From Brevibacillus gelatini (GTDB taxonomy: Bacteria; Bacillota; Bacilli; Brevibacillales; Brevibacillaceae), in NCBI RefSeq assembly GCF_003710935.1, contig NZ_RHHS01000037.1:1-64000 (forward strand): 64,000 bases of DNA. The letters run 5' to 3'. Below are positions 43,126 through 51,958 of the stretch, piece after piece. Below the pieces are notes generated by a model, which was not told the DNA's origin, did no database searches, and was given only the letters and a program-made list of their open reading frames with translations. The translations under genes were made by a program, and so were the position numbers. Within the stretch, counting starts at the first letter, position 1, and every line of letters begins with the position of its first letter.

Positions 43126-43866
43126 ATGCCAAGATATTATGAATACTTTACTATGGAAGGAGCACCAGGAGCTGGTGGTACAACATGGGGTCCTCGACTT
43201 CTCACCATTAAAACAAAATTGGATAATATCAGGACCGAGACTATATTAAGGCCACTTTCAACCACAACAGAAACAGGTATTAATGGTGGATTTTTTGCGG
43301 CTGACGATGGTTATGATGAGCCTCCAACGCAAGGTAGATCAATTTGTTATAATAAATATGATGACGGAGACGAAGTAACTTATAGCGGTAGAACCTTGCC
43401 TGAGATCTACGAATATAACGGCACTTCAAGCAATCAAAAGTCGAGAAAAACTGCCGTTATTTACGAAGACAGCAATGGAAATACCAAAGCAGCTTATATG
43501 TATGCGAGGAATCTTGATGATGTCCTCGACCGTTACGATAATGTAACCAATGTAATTGGTGGAACCAGTTTCAATTCAGCTGATTGGAGCACTACGGCTT
43601 ACTACGGACCTGCTCCCCGTACCGTTTTTGCGTGGAAAGGAAGCTACGCATACCTGATCGTAGTGCCAGATGCGATTAGCGTTCCTTGGTTAAAAGAATC
43701 GCTTGAATATGTTGGGCTAGACCCAACTAATGCAATCGTATTGGATGGTTCCGGATCGAGTTGCATTCAGGTACATGATGATGATAATGGATTGGATGAA
43801 GATTTTAGCTTCTATGGCGAAGACCGACATCTCTTCAACATCATTCGCGTAAACAAAGACTATTAA
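43126..43866 (+). CDS. NAGPA-like (phosphodiester glycosidase family) protein
   Basis: This 246-aa protein has the family pattern. GINGGFFAADDGYDEPPTQG (residues about 48-67) is the NGGFF motif, APRTVFAWKGSYAYLIVVPD the RT..g..dG motif, and AIVLDGSGSSCIQV the DGGGSS motif (here DGSGSS). Such domains cleave phosphodiester-linked GlcNAc in animals and occur in bacterial envelope or phage proteins. No signal peptide is visible, so export is uncertain. AAAGGAGAAAT precedes the ATG. AT-rich codon use suggests acquisition. Confidence 0.75.
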   Translation: MPRYYEYFTMEGAPGAGGTTWGPRLLTIKTKLDNIRTETILRPLSTTTETGINGGFFAADDGYDEPPTQGRSICYNKYDDGDEVTYSGRTLPEIYEYNGTSSNQKSRKTAVIYEDSNGNTKAAYMYARNLDDVLDRYDNVTNVIGGTSFNSADWSTTAYYGPAPRTVFAWKGSYAYLIVVPDAISVPWLKESLEYVGLDPTNAIVLDGSGSSCIQVHDDDNGLDEDFSFYGEDRHLFNIIRVNKDY

Positions 43867-43935
43867 TTTATGATGGGTCGATTCCATTTGGAATCGGCCT
43901 TTTCTTGTAATATACTTTTAATAAGGAGGGAGAAT

Positions 43936-44343
43936 ATGGAATTTAAAATGAAACCTTTTCTGATAATAAATGCTGTATTAAGCATCTTAATCTATTGGCT
44001 AGAAATGACTGTAGAATACTTCGATCCGGGTACGGAGCAGTTTATGAAAATTACAACTTCAGCAAATACAGTGTTTTTTTATTTCCTTCTCTTTTCACCG
44101 TTCTTTTTTCTTGTCTTGATGGTTAAAAACGGGCTGGCTGTTTACTTCAAACAAAAATTTTTCAGAAAAATAAACAGACCTCTCTATTATTTTTTAGTGG
44201 CAGTCGTTTTTTCTCTTGTCTACACCTGGAAAATGCATCACTATTCCGTGTTTGTTTATCCGATGATTCCTCTACTTGAGACATTGTTGTTTGGTTACTT
44301 CTATGAGAAAGGAAGTAGCAAGAATAACGAAAGTCTTGCATAA
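43936..44343 (+). CDS. Four-helix membrane protein, unknown function
   Basis: The protein is 135 aa from MEFKMKPFLIINAVLSILI, after TAAGGAGGGAG. TM segments lie near residues 7-25, 44-66, 86-102 and 105-122, with a charged tail ending in KGSSKNNESLA. The family is not recognised. It lies between the NAGPA-like protein and the lipoprotein in the same direction. Confidence 0.65.
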   Translation: MEFKMKPFLIINAVLSILIYWLEMTVEYFDPGTEQFMKITTSANTVFFYFLLFSPFFFLVLMVKNGLAVYFKQKFFRKINRPLYYFLVAVVFSLVYTWKMHHYSVFVYPMIPLLETLLFGYFYEKGSSKNNESLA

Positions 44344-44364
44344 ATGTAAAGGGGGGTTATCTCC

Positions 44365-44775
44365 ATGAGATTACAAGTCTTTTGTCTCGTATTCCTCTTT
44401 TTGATGGGTTGTGAAACGAAAGATAACCTTGATTCCTTGTCCTCTTCCTCCGTCGTGGACCGTGATAAACTTGTGGAACAATTTCTTCTCATTCACGATT
44501 TCAATTCTGGGGAGGAGTTCGACACACACAAACTAAAGGAAATACAAAATGATTCAGATCGGCAAGATTACAAAAAAGTGCTCAACGATTTCTTTACACA
44601 GCATTTAGAAAAAGAGATGGAGTCATTTCAAACGATTCATAAAAGCGAACATGAGCGTCACATTCTTGTTACAACAAAAGATCAGTGGTTATTTAGGGTG
44701 AGCCTAAAACAATGGGCAGATTATCATAATATTTGGACAGTAGATATGTATGGTGGTTTTCCGCAGTCCCAGTAA
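44365..44775 (+). CDS. Small lipoprotein, unknown function
   Basis: This 136-aa protein starts MRLQVFCLVFLFLMGCETKD, with lipobox FLMGC lipidating Cys16. The mature part is charged and helical (DKLVEQFLLIHDFNSGEEF, then KVLNDFFTQHLEKEMESF) with a strand-like C-terminus. ATG follows AAAGGGGGGTT, 21 bp after the membrane protein gene. Low GC. No family is recognised. Confidence 0.7.
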   Translation: MRLQVFCLVFLFLMGCETKDNLDSLSSSSVVDRDKLVEQFLLIHDFNSGEEFDTHKLKEIQNDSDRQDYKKVLNDFFTQHLEKEMESFQTIHKSEHERHILVTTKDQWLFRVSLKQWADYHNIWTVDMYGGFPQSQ

Positions 44776-44889
44776 TATCCAGGACCCGAAAATCAGTCGC
44801 CCCATAAAGGAACTGGAATTTCCACAAACCTCATTGCACGAAGTCACGACAAACGTAACTTTGCGTAATGGGGTTGTTTTGTTTGGCAC

Positions 44890-44925
44890 GAAAAAAAAGA
44901 ACGAGGGCAGCAATTGCCTTCGTTC
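44890..44925 (-). terminator. Terminator downstream of the DUF402 gene
   Basis: GAACGAGGGC and GCCTTCGTTC pair. Read leftward a TCTTTTTTTTC run follows. Confidence 0.7.
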
Positions 44926-45033
44926 CTGGAAAAAAAGGGGGAAACGGGCTGGCTTCCTCTTGTTTTGCAAACCGCTCCCTTTCTGTCCATAGATGGACAC
45001 CAAACTCTTCCTCAATAGCTGCAAAGCATCCGT

Positions 45034-45552
45034 TTATGCAAAAAAATCCGGAAAATCAAAGGCATCCCGTTTGCCCGCCAATATTTCCCGCAGGAGCTGA
45101 TCGGCCACCTCCGTCGCGAAGCTGTGCTCGTCGCTGTCGATGACTCCTTTTTGCAGCGCTTCGTCCAGTTCGTCCTGGTCGAGCAAATAAACCTCGCCCT
45201 GCGGCAGCACCACAATGTCGAGGTAGAGATCGTCATACCAGATATGGCCGTTCTCATCTTTGCCATGCGCCTTGCAAATATCAATGTACCACTGCACGGT
45301 GTTGCCAAGCTCGTCCATCATTTTCGTGACGGCATAAGGCTTCTGATCCGGAAAGTATTGCAGGTACACATACCCTCTGTCGCCTACGCACAACAGTTTT
45401 TCACCAACAGGCATGTAGGCGGGCTCGGTTACTTCGTCCAGGGTCAAACGGACAGCGTACCCGGAAAAAGACAAAGCCTCTACCCACTTTTCCTGATAGC
45501 CCATGCGCTTGACGCGTCTCCACCCAGGTCGGTCTGCTCGTTTTCGCTTCAT
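45034..45552 (-). CDS. DUF402 (YgaC-type) nucleoside phosphatase-like protein
   Basis: This 172-aa protein contains GDRGYVYLQYFPDQKPYAVT, TVQWYIDICKAH and GHIWYDDLYLDIVVLPQGEV, then YLLDQDELDEALQKGVI. The acidic pairs YDDLYLD and DQDELDEAL are the metal ligands of DUF402/FAU-1-like domains, which in characterised members hydrolyse nucleoside di- and triphosphates. The ATG follows GAGGAGAAC. It is a single gene, transcribed leftward. Confidence 0.82.
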   Translation of the reverse strand: MKRKRADRPGWRRVKRMGYQEKWVEALSFSGYAVRLTLDEVTEPAYMPVGEKLLCVGDRGYVYLQYFPDQKPYAVTKMMDELGNTVQWYIDICKAHGKDENGHIWYDDLYLDIVVLPQGEVYLLDQDELDEALQKGVIDSDEHSFATEVADQLLREILAGKRDAFDFPDFFA

Positions 45553-45660
45553 GGCCTGTTCTCCTCGTCAGTTTGGTTCCTTTTACTCTACCATGAATTG
45601 GATGGTTTTGTCAGATGCAAACAAAGACATGTCCCCAGGAGAACATGCCTCATTTTTTTG

Positions 45661-47070
45661 CTATTTGCCGTATTCGCCATCCCGCAAATGGCTGTGCCTG
45701 CGTCCGTACAGGAAGTAGACGACAGCGCCTGCAGCCAGCCAGCCGAGAAACCCGATCTTCGTGACAGCAGGCAAGCTGTAGACCAGGTATCCGCAGAAAA
45801 GCACGGCGAGAATCGGGACGAGTGGAACGAACGGCGTGCGAAACGCACGGCGCAATTCCGGATTCGTCCGGCGCAGTACGACGACGCCAATGGAGACGAG
45901 AATAAACGCAAACAGCGTCCCGATATTCGTCAGCTCAGCCAGCTTGTTCAACGGCAGCAATCCGCTGAAGATCGCAACCAAAATGCCGACGATGAGCGTA
46001 CTTTTTCGCGGCACCTGCGTGGTCGGATGCACCTGCGAAAAAACGGCGGGCAACAGACCATCGCGGCTCATCGCGAAAAACAGCCGCGTCTGTCCGTACA
46101 TCATCACGAGCAATACAGTGGTGATGCCCACGATGGCCCCGAGGGAAATGAATCCCGCTACCCAATCTTGTTTCACGTAGTTGAGCGCAAAGGCAACCGG
46201 ATTTTTGACATTGAGCATGTCGTACGGAACGATCCCGGTCAGCGTCAAGGAGACGGCGATGTAGAGCAGCGTGCACACCAGCAGCGATGTGATGATGCCA
46301 ATCGGCATGTCGCGCTGCGGATTGCGCACTTCTTCTGCGGCCGTGGAAACCGCGTCAAATCCGATAAAAGCAAAAAAGACTGTCGCAGCGCCCGTCGCGA
46401 CCCCGGCAAAGCCAAACGGCATGAAGGGACTCCAGTTTTCCGGCTTCACATAACCGATCCCGACGATGAGAAACAAAAGGATCACCGCGACCTTGATAAT
46501 GACCATCAGCGTGTTGAAGCGGGCCGACTCCCTTGTCCCTTTCATGAGCAGAAGCGTAATAACAAAAATGATGACAACAGCAGGCAAGTCAATGATCGTT
46601 CCTTTAGAAGCGTCGAACGCATTCGTCAAAGCGACAGGCAGATGAATGCCGAAGCCTGCAAGCAAGCCTTGCGCATAGCCCGACCAGCCGCTCGCCACCG
46701 CTGCGGAAGCCACCCCGTACTCCAGGATCAGGTCCCAGCCGATCATCCACGCCACCAGTTCGCCAAACGCGGTGTAGCTGTATGTGTACGCGCTTCCGGA
46801 CACGGGGACGGTGGAAGCAAACTCTGCATAGCACAGCGCCGCAAATACGCAAGCGAGCCCCGACAGGACAAACGACAGCACCAGCGCAGGCCCCGCATGC
46901 TCGGCCGCAGCGACTCCAGTGAGAACGAAGATGCCCGTCCCGACAATCGCGCCGATGCCAAGCATGGTCAAATCAAAAGCGCCCAACGTTTTTTTGAGCT
47001 GCCTGCTCTCAACCTGTGCCATCAAGCTGGCAACCGATTTTTTTCTCAACAACTGTTCTTTTAACGACAT
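45661..47070 (-). CDS. Cationic/branched amino acid APC-family permease (YfnA-like)
   Basis: This 469-aa carrier has 12 TM segments. KTLGAFDLTMLGIGAIVGTG (residues about 26-45) is the APC substrate-binding GxGIG loop. AFIGFDAVSTAAEEVRNPQR is the CAT-type TM6 signature, and VPRKSTLIVGILVAIFSGLL follows. It resembles YfnA/CAT-type permeases. The ATG follows GGGAGGTACGC. It lies 330 bp downstream of the DinB-like gene in the same direction, with an unusual spacer between. Confidence 0.92.
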   Translation of the reverse strand: MSLKEQLLRKKSVASLMAQVESRQLKKTLGAFDLTMLGIGAIVGTGIFVLTGVAAAEHAGPALVLSFVLSGLACVFAALCYAEFASTVPVSGSAYTYSYTAFGELVAWMIGWDLILEYGVASAAVASGWSGYAQGLLAGFGIHLPVALTNAFDASKGTIIDLPAVVIIFVITLLLMKGTRESARFNTLMVIIKVAVILLFLIVGIGYVKPENWSPFMPFGFAGVATGAATVFFAFIGFDAVSTAAEEVRNPQRDMPIGIITSLLVCTLLYIAVSLTLTGIVPYDMLNVKNPVAFALNYVKQDWVAGFISLGAIVGITTVLLVMMYGQTRLFFAMSRDGLLPAVFSQVHPTTQVPRKSTLIVGILVAIFSGLLPLNKLAELTNIGTLFAFILVSIGVVVLRRTNPELRRAFRTPFVPLVPILAVLFCGYLVYSLPAVTKIGFLGWLAAGAVVYFLYGRRHSHLRDGEYGK

Positions 47071-47402
47071 ATTGTGCGTACCTCCCGCCCGGACATTCCA
47101 ACTCCAGCAGCTTCAATCGAAACAGTTGGAGTATGGGCAGGCAAGAGGACAATTATGCATGGGGGATCAAGTTGGATGGTTGCAGTCGCGCGAAGGTGTG
47201 GACGGCGTGGCCTTTGTTGCGGACTGGCACTGGCAGGGGCATGTGTTGCTTTGGTGCACACCCGCGAAGACGCGAATCGCGTTGCCTTGTTACAAACTGA
47301 CGCTGGCGTGGCGGTTCCTTTTTGCAGTGCCTGCATTCCGGCGCAAAATTACAACGAAGCAGTCCCTGGGTGATGCGCCCTGTTCGCGCAAAACTCGCTG
47401 CC
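47071..47402. other. GC-rich spacer before the permease; possible leader RNA
   Basis: These 332 bp contain several overlapping short ORFs on both strands, none with a ribosome site and recognisable protein. There are scattered inverted repeats (for example AACTCCAGCAGCTTC opposite AACAGTTGGAGT near 47098-47133). I cannot match it to a T-box, lysine or purine riboswitch. It may be an unrecognised leader RNA or a decayed gene. Confidence 0.35.
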
Positions 47403-47864
47403 TTACACCAAGCTCCTGCCAATAAAATTGGCGGAGACTGGCGTATAGCCAAGCTCCCTGGCCCAGATCGACAGTTGCCCCATATGGTGAATCTCGTGCG
47501 CGATCACATGCCGCATGATCTCCCCTTTGGCGTACTCCTTGTCGCTCCATGCCACGCGCACAGGCTCCCGCTCCCAGTCGTCTGTCCAAGCCTCGATAAA
47601 ATCGCGCAGCTCTTCCCGCCATTGAGCCGCCAGCGCCTTTACTTGCGCAAGCGACTGGTGTTCCTCGTAAGGCACTTGCACATCCGGCTTCCCCTGTACG
47701 CCCCGCAGCCAACTGTACTCCACATCTGCAATATGAAACAGCGTGTACAAAATCGTCCCGGCGCCTCCCACTCTCGTTTTCAGCAGTTCTTCTTCCGGCA
47801 GCTTTGCACACCAAGCAAACCATTCATCCCGCACCATCCAGTTGTACGCAAACAGCTTTTTCAC
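47403..47864 (-). CDS. DinB-family (YfiT-fold) protein
   Basis: This 153-aa four-helix protein has metal ligands in LFHIADVEYSWLRG (His) and GEIMRHVIAHEIHHMGQLSI (HxxxH). Those fit the DinB/YfiT superfamily, where members act as thiol-dependent or metal-dependent transferases and many are uncharacterised. GTG at 47864 is preferred because GGGAGG lies 7-8 bases ahead of it. The ATG at 47879 overlaps that ribosome site. Confidence 0.8.
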   Translation of the reverse strand: MKKLFAYNWMVRDEWFAWCAKLPEEELLKTRVGGAGTILYTLFHIADVEYSWLRGVQGKPDVQVPYEEHQSLAQVKALAAQWREELRDFIEAWTDDWEREPVRVAWSDKEYAKGEIMRHVIAHEIHHMGQLSIWARELGYTPVSANFIGRSLV

Positions 47865-47965
47865 CCTGAATCCTCCCATAGACTGAAATGTAAATATTTT
47901 CTATACATTAACACGTACGTTCGCCATTATCCAGCCTGCTTGCCGCTTTTGTTATCTGTTGTCCT

Positions 47966-48022
47966 GAACTTCCCCCGCTCTCCCGAACTTCACCCGCTCT
48001 CCCACAACTTCATCCGTTCCCC
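47966..48022. repeat. Three tandem 19-bp repeats
   Basis: GAACTTCCCCCGCTCTCCC (47966-47984), GAACTTCACCCGCTCTCCC (47985-48003) and ACAACTTCATCCGTTCCCC (48004-48022) are direct tandem copies. The first two differ at one base and the third is diverged. They sit between addA's terminator and the DinB-like gene. Confidence 0.75.
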
Positions 48023-48064
48023 CGACTTTGCAGAGGGAGCGTTAGCGTGTTTTCGCACATGACA

Positions 48065-48104
48065 AAGAGCGCCGTTTTCGATTCGCTTCAAAAACGGCGC
48101 TCTT
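48065..48104. terminator. Terminator of the sbcDC-addBA operon
   Basis: AAGAGCGCCGTTTT and AAAACGGCGCTCTT are perfect 14-base arms with a 12-base loop, 20 bp after the addA stop. Confidence 0.8.
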
Positions 48105-48127
48105 ATGCTCGGCAGTCTTGTCTGCCT

Positions 48128-51100
48128 TTACGTAAACCGGATGGAGAAGCCGCCGGAAAGCAAATACAGATAGCTCTCCACTTCCTGAGACGGCTTGATG
48201 ATCTGCCTGATCGCCCGAACGTACAAGCTGATCTGGCCGCTGTACCTGCGCTCCATCTCTTCGATTGCTTCGGCTGAGGCTTCCTTGGCCATCCAGTCAG
48301 TCTTGAAATCAATCAAGACCAGCCGATTGTCGTCTTCCTCCAGCAAACAGTCAATCACACCCTGGACGATAATCCGCTCCGAAGTTGCTTCGCCCAGCTC
48401 CGGCTCCACTTCATGCGCGGGCAGCACCAGCGTAAACGGCAGCTCGCGGTGAACCGCCTTGGCCCTTTTCATCCGCTGCCCCAGAGGGTCGGCAAAAAAC
48501 GTGGCAATTTGTCCGGCATCCACCGCCTGCACCTGCTCCTCTGTCAAAAAGCGGCGCGCCGCAAGCTCTGCCACCTGCTCGCGTATGTCGGCCTCATCCA
48601 GCGGACGCTGCAAATCGAGATGCTGGAAGACCAGGTGCGTGATCGTGCCTTTCTCGGCTGCTGTCAGGCGGTGCGATTTTTGTTCCGCCAAAAACTTCGG
48701 CTTTTCCGTAATCGAAGGCAGTGTGAGCGCCTGCCCGCTTTTGCTGACCTTGGCATGCCGCTTCAGCTCGCTGACGCTCCATTTGGCCGCCACGCGCGAG
48801 GCAACCGGGTGCGGGTCGGTCCAGCCCAGTCTCGCTTCTACCAGCTTGCGCAGCGCTTCGTCGCCTGGCCGTTCTGCAATCTCCTCCCGCCTGGTCGCGC
48901 GCTCCCACAGTGCCATGTCATCGCTCATGGCCTCCTGCTGCGCCTTCAGCTCGTCCGCCTGATGAAAATGAAACGACCAGACGGAGTCATCGGGAACGGT
49001 TCTGACTCGCACTTCTTCGCCTGCGCCTTGCTTCGCAGGATACGCGCGCAGTTCGCCTGCTGCCGGATGTCGCAGCAAGGCGCGGCCTACCCAGTCAAAA
49101 TAGCCTTTGGCCTGGATCAGATCCTCGTCGCTGAGCCGCTCGCCATCACCTTGTCTGCCCCAGTCCATGACGCTTTTCGCCAAGTCTTTGGCTGAACCGA
49201 CGAGAATCAGCTTCTCGCGCGCACGGGTCAAGGCGACGTACAGCACGCGCATTTCCTCTGCCAGCATATCCCGGCGCAACTGCTGCCGAATGCCCAGCGC
49301 CGCGATGCTCGGGTAGCGCAACTGAATGGACGGCTCCACGGCCATCGGCCCGAAGCCCAGGTCCTTGTGCAGCAAAAACTGGCTTTTCAAATCCATCGTA
49401 TTGAACTGCTTGCCCATGCCCGCGACGAAAACGACGGGAAACTCCAAGCCTTTGCTCTTGTGGATCGTCATGATCCGCACGACATCCTCGTTTTCCCCGA
49501 TCGTGCGCGCTTCGCCCATGTCATTGCCCGCCTCCTGCAGCCTGTCGACGAAGCGCAGGAAGCGGAACAGCCCGCGATAAGAGCCTGCCTCATACTGTCT
49601 TGCCCGGTCGTACAAGGCACGCAGGTTGGCCTGCCGCTGCTGTCCGTTTTCCAGGGCAGCGACGTAGTCGAGATAGCCCGTCTCGCGGTACAGCACGGAA
49701 AGCAGCTCAGACAGCGCTCCCCTGCGCGCATGCGTCCGCCACCCTTCCAGCTTCGCGAAAAACTGGCGCAGCCGTTTTTCCCACGACTCCTGCGGCGGGC
49801 GCTCCTTCACGTACTGGATGACAGCGAGATGAAAAGGGCCCGTCGGATACTGGATGCGAATTTGGGCAAGCTGTTCCTCGCGCAAGCCGACGATAGGCGA
49901 GCGCAGCACCGCAGCGAGCGGAATGTCCTGCAACGGATTGTCGATCACCCGCAACAGCGAGAGCATCGTCTCAACTTCTGTCGCCGCAAAATAGCCTGCC
50001 GTCTGCTCGGCGTACACGGGGATTCCCGCCGCATGCAGCTCTTCCTGCATCGTCTGCCCCCAGCCGGACGTGGCCCGCAGCAAAATGACGATATCCCGGT
50101 AAGCGAGCGGGCGCATTCCCCCTGCCTTTTTATCGAACACGAGCAGCGACGACTCGCCTTCGCCCGGCTCCATCCAGCGGCGAATCCGGCTGGCAATCAG
50201 GCGCGCTTCCAGTTGCGCGACGCTCGCTTCCTCGCTCGAGTCGCCTGTCGCCTCGGGGATTCCTGCCAGCTCGGCCTCTTCCGTTGCCTCTGCAGACACT
50301 GCCTGCCCCGCTTCTTGCTCCACGTTGCGGTTAATCAGGTGCACCTCTGCCTGCAGCCTCCCCGGCTCTGCCGCGGGATAAGAGGCGCGGTTAATCAGCT
50401 CGGCCGACGGATCGTAGTCGATCTCGCCCACGCCCGGCGACATGATTTGCCGAAACAAAAAGTTGACCGCATCCACGACCTCGCGTCTGCTGCGGAAGTT
50501 GGCGGCAAGGTCGATCCGCCGCCCCGGAGCGTCAGTGTCCGCATCCTGCCCGCCTACCGAACTTTTTTGATAGGTCAAATATTTTTCCAGAAACAGCTTC
50601 GGCTCCGCCAGACGGAAACGGTAAATACTCTGCTTCACGTCGCCCACCATAAAACGGTTGGGGGAGACTCCGTTCGTCCCGTCGCGGGAAACCATGCGCA
50701 AAATCGTCTCCTGCACCAGGTTAATATCCTGGTACTCGTCGACCAGCACCTCCGCGAACTGTTCGCGCAACTGCTCCGATATAGGCGAAGGAATCGCCTC
50801 GCCCGCCTCGTCCGTTGCCGTCAAAATGCGCAAGGCCAGATGCTCCAGGTCGCCAAAGTCGACGATTCCGCGCGCCCGCTTTTCCAACTGGAACGCCTCG
50901 GAAAACTCGGTAACGAGTCGGGCCAGCGTCTTCATATGCGGGGCCAGTCGCTGCAAATCAGCGGCATATTGCTCGGGCGTCATGGAAAAATACTGCTCGA
51001 TCTGCTCCGCCAGCTCTTTTTTCACGCCGTTTCTGAGCGCCTGAACCTGCTCTTTGATCTCGGGATCGGTTCCTTTGACTGGCGGCAGCTTGGCAAAAGC

Positions 51101-51958
51101 AACGCTGCGAATAGCCTGGCTCGCTGCCTCCCAGCCTTCCTTGCAGGCGAGAGCCGCCTGCCGAAGAGCCGCGGCTTCCGCTTCCAACAGCGGCAAATAA
51201 GCCGCCGGGCCTTCCGGGGAAGCGGCCAGCTCGGCCGCCCTCTGCAGCTTGCCAGCCATGCCGACAAGCGACAGCTCCACAGACCGCAGCACACTTTTGG
51301 CCCAGACGAGTCCGTCCAATCCGGCTCCTGCGCGAATGTCAAACATCTCGGCTGCTTCCGCCAGCCAGCGCTCAGGCGACGGATGGCTGCGGGAAAACTC
51401 GTACAGCCGCAACAGCAAAGTCGCCAGCGCCTGATCGTCCTGTCCGTCCAGCATGATGTCTGCCAACGCCTGGAAGTCCGGGTCGCTTTCGTACCAGCCC
51501 TCCAACTGCTCCTCCAGCACGTCCTGCCGCAGCAGTTCGCCCTCCATCTGGTCGGCAATGCGAAACTCCGGGTCGAGGTCGATCAGGTAGTAATACTGGC
51601 GCAAAAGGCCAAGACAAAACGAGTGCAGCGTCGTAATGGTCGCTCGCTGGAGCAGGGCGAGTTGCCGCCGCAAATGGGCAGAATACGGATTTTCTTTCAG
51701 CGCTTTGCTCAGCGCATCGCCAATTCTGTGCCGCATCTCTGCTGCCGCTGCATTCGTAAAGGTTACGACCAGAAGCTGATCGACGCCGACAGGCTCGCTC
51801 TCATCCATAATGCGCCGGATGATCCGCTCGACGAGCACCGACGTTTTCCCCGAGCCTGCCGCAGCCGCTACCAGCAAGTTGCTCCCGCGCTGAATAATCG
51901 CTTGCCATTGTTCGTCCGTCCATTGCTCAGGCTTGGCCTGCACTTGTTGCTCCGCCAT
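48128..51958 (-). CDS. addA: ATP-dependent helicase/nuclease subunit A
   Basis: This 1276-aa UvrD-type helicase with a C-terminal RecB nuclease domain is the Gram-positive counterpart of RecB in double-strand-break resection at Chi. Walker A is AAAAGSGKT (residues 31-39). VDEYQDINLVQE is Walker B, RFRLAEPKLF and LAANFRSR are helicase motifs, and HKSKGLEFPVVFV is motif V. The nuclease motif is VLIDFKTDWM with QISLY downstream. Start ATG at 51958, after GGGAGGTGC. The start overlaps addB by 32 bp. Confidence 0.96.
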   Translation of the reverse strand: MAEQQVQAKPEQWTDEQWQAIIQRGSNLLVAAAAGSGKTSVLVERIIRRIMDESEPVGVDQLLVVTFTNAAAAEMRHRIGDALSKALKENPYSAHLRRQLALLQRATITTLHSFCLGLLRQYYYLIDLDPEFRIADQMEGELLRQDVLEEQLEGWYESDPDFQALADIMLDGQDDQALATLLLRLYEFSRSHPSPERWLAEAAEMFDIRAGAGLDGLVWAKSVLRSVELSLVGMAGKLQRAAELAASPEGPAAYLPLLEAEAAALRQAALACKEGWEAASQAIRSVAFAKLPPVKGTDPEIKEQVQALRNGVKKELAEQIEQYFSMTPEQYAADLQRLAPHMKTLARLVTEFSEAFQLEKRARGIVDFGDLEHLALRILTATDEAGEAIPSPISEQLREQFAEVLVDEYQDINLVQETILRMVSRDGTNGVSPNRFMVGDVKQSIYRFRLAEPKLFLEKYLTYQKSSVGGQDADTDAPGRRIDLAANFRSRREVVDAVNFLFRQIMSPGVGEIDYDPSAELINRASYPAAEPGRLQAEVHLINRNVEQEAGQAVSAEATEEAELAGIPEATGDSSEEASVAQLEARLIASRIRRWMEPGEGESSLLVFDKKAGGMRPLAYRDIVILLRATSGWGQTMQEELHAAGIPVYAEQTAGYFAATEVETMLSLLRVIDNPLQDIPLAAVLRSPIVGLREEQLAQIRIQYPTGPFHLAVIQYVKERPPQESWEKRLRQFFAKLEGWRTHARRGALSELLSVLYRETGYLDYVAALENGQQRQANLRALYDRARQYEAGSYRGLFRFLRFVDRLQEAGNDMGEARTIGENEDVVRIMTIHKSKGLEFPVVFVAGMGKQFNTMDLKSQFLLHKDLGFGPMAVEPSIQLRYPSIAALGIRQQLRRDMLAEEMRVLYVALTRAREKLILVGSAKDLAKSVMDWGRQGDGERLSDEDLIQAKGYFDWVGRALLRHPAAGELRAYPAKQGAGEEVRVRTVPDDSVWSFHFHQADELKAQQEAMSDDMALWERATRREEIAERPGDEALRKLVEARLGWTDPHPVASRVAAKWSVSELKRHAKVSKSGQALTLPSITEKPKFLAEQKSHRLTAAEKGTITHLVFQHLDLQRPLDEADIREQVAELAARRFLTEEQVQAVDAGQIATFFADPLGQRMKRAKAVHRELPFTLVLPAHEVEPELGEATSERIIVQGVIDCLLEEDDNRLVLIDFKTDWMAKEASAEAIEEMERRYSGQISLYVRAIRQIIKPSQEVESYLYLLSGGFSIRFT

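Noticed and set aside
45124-47064. 646-aa rightward ORF opposite the DUF402 gene and permease
   Set aside because: It runs across two real genes and their gap and has low-complexity basic composition typical of a shadow.
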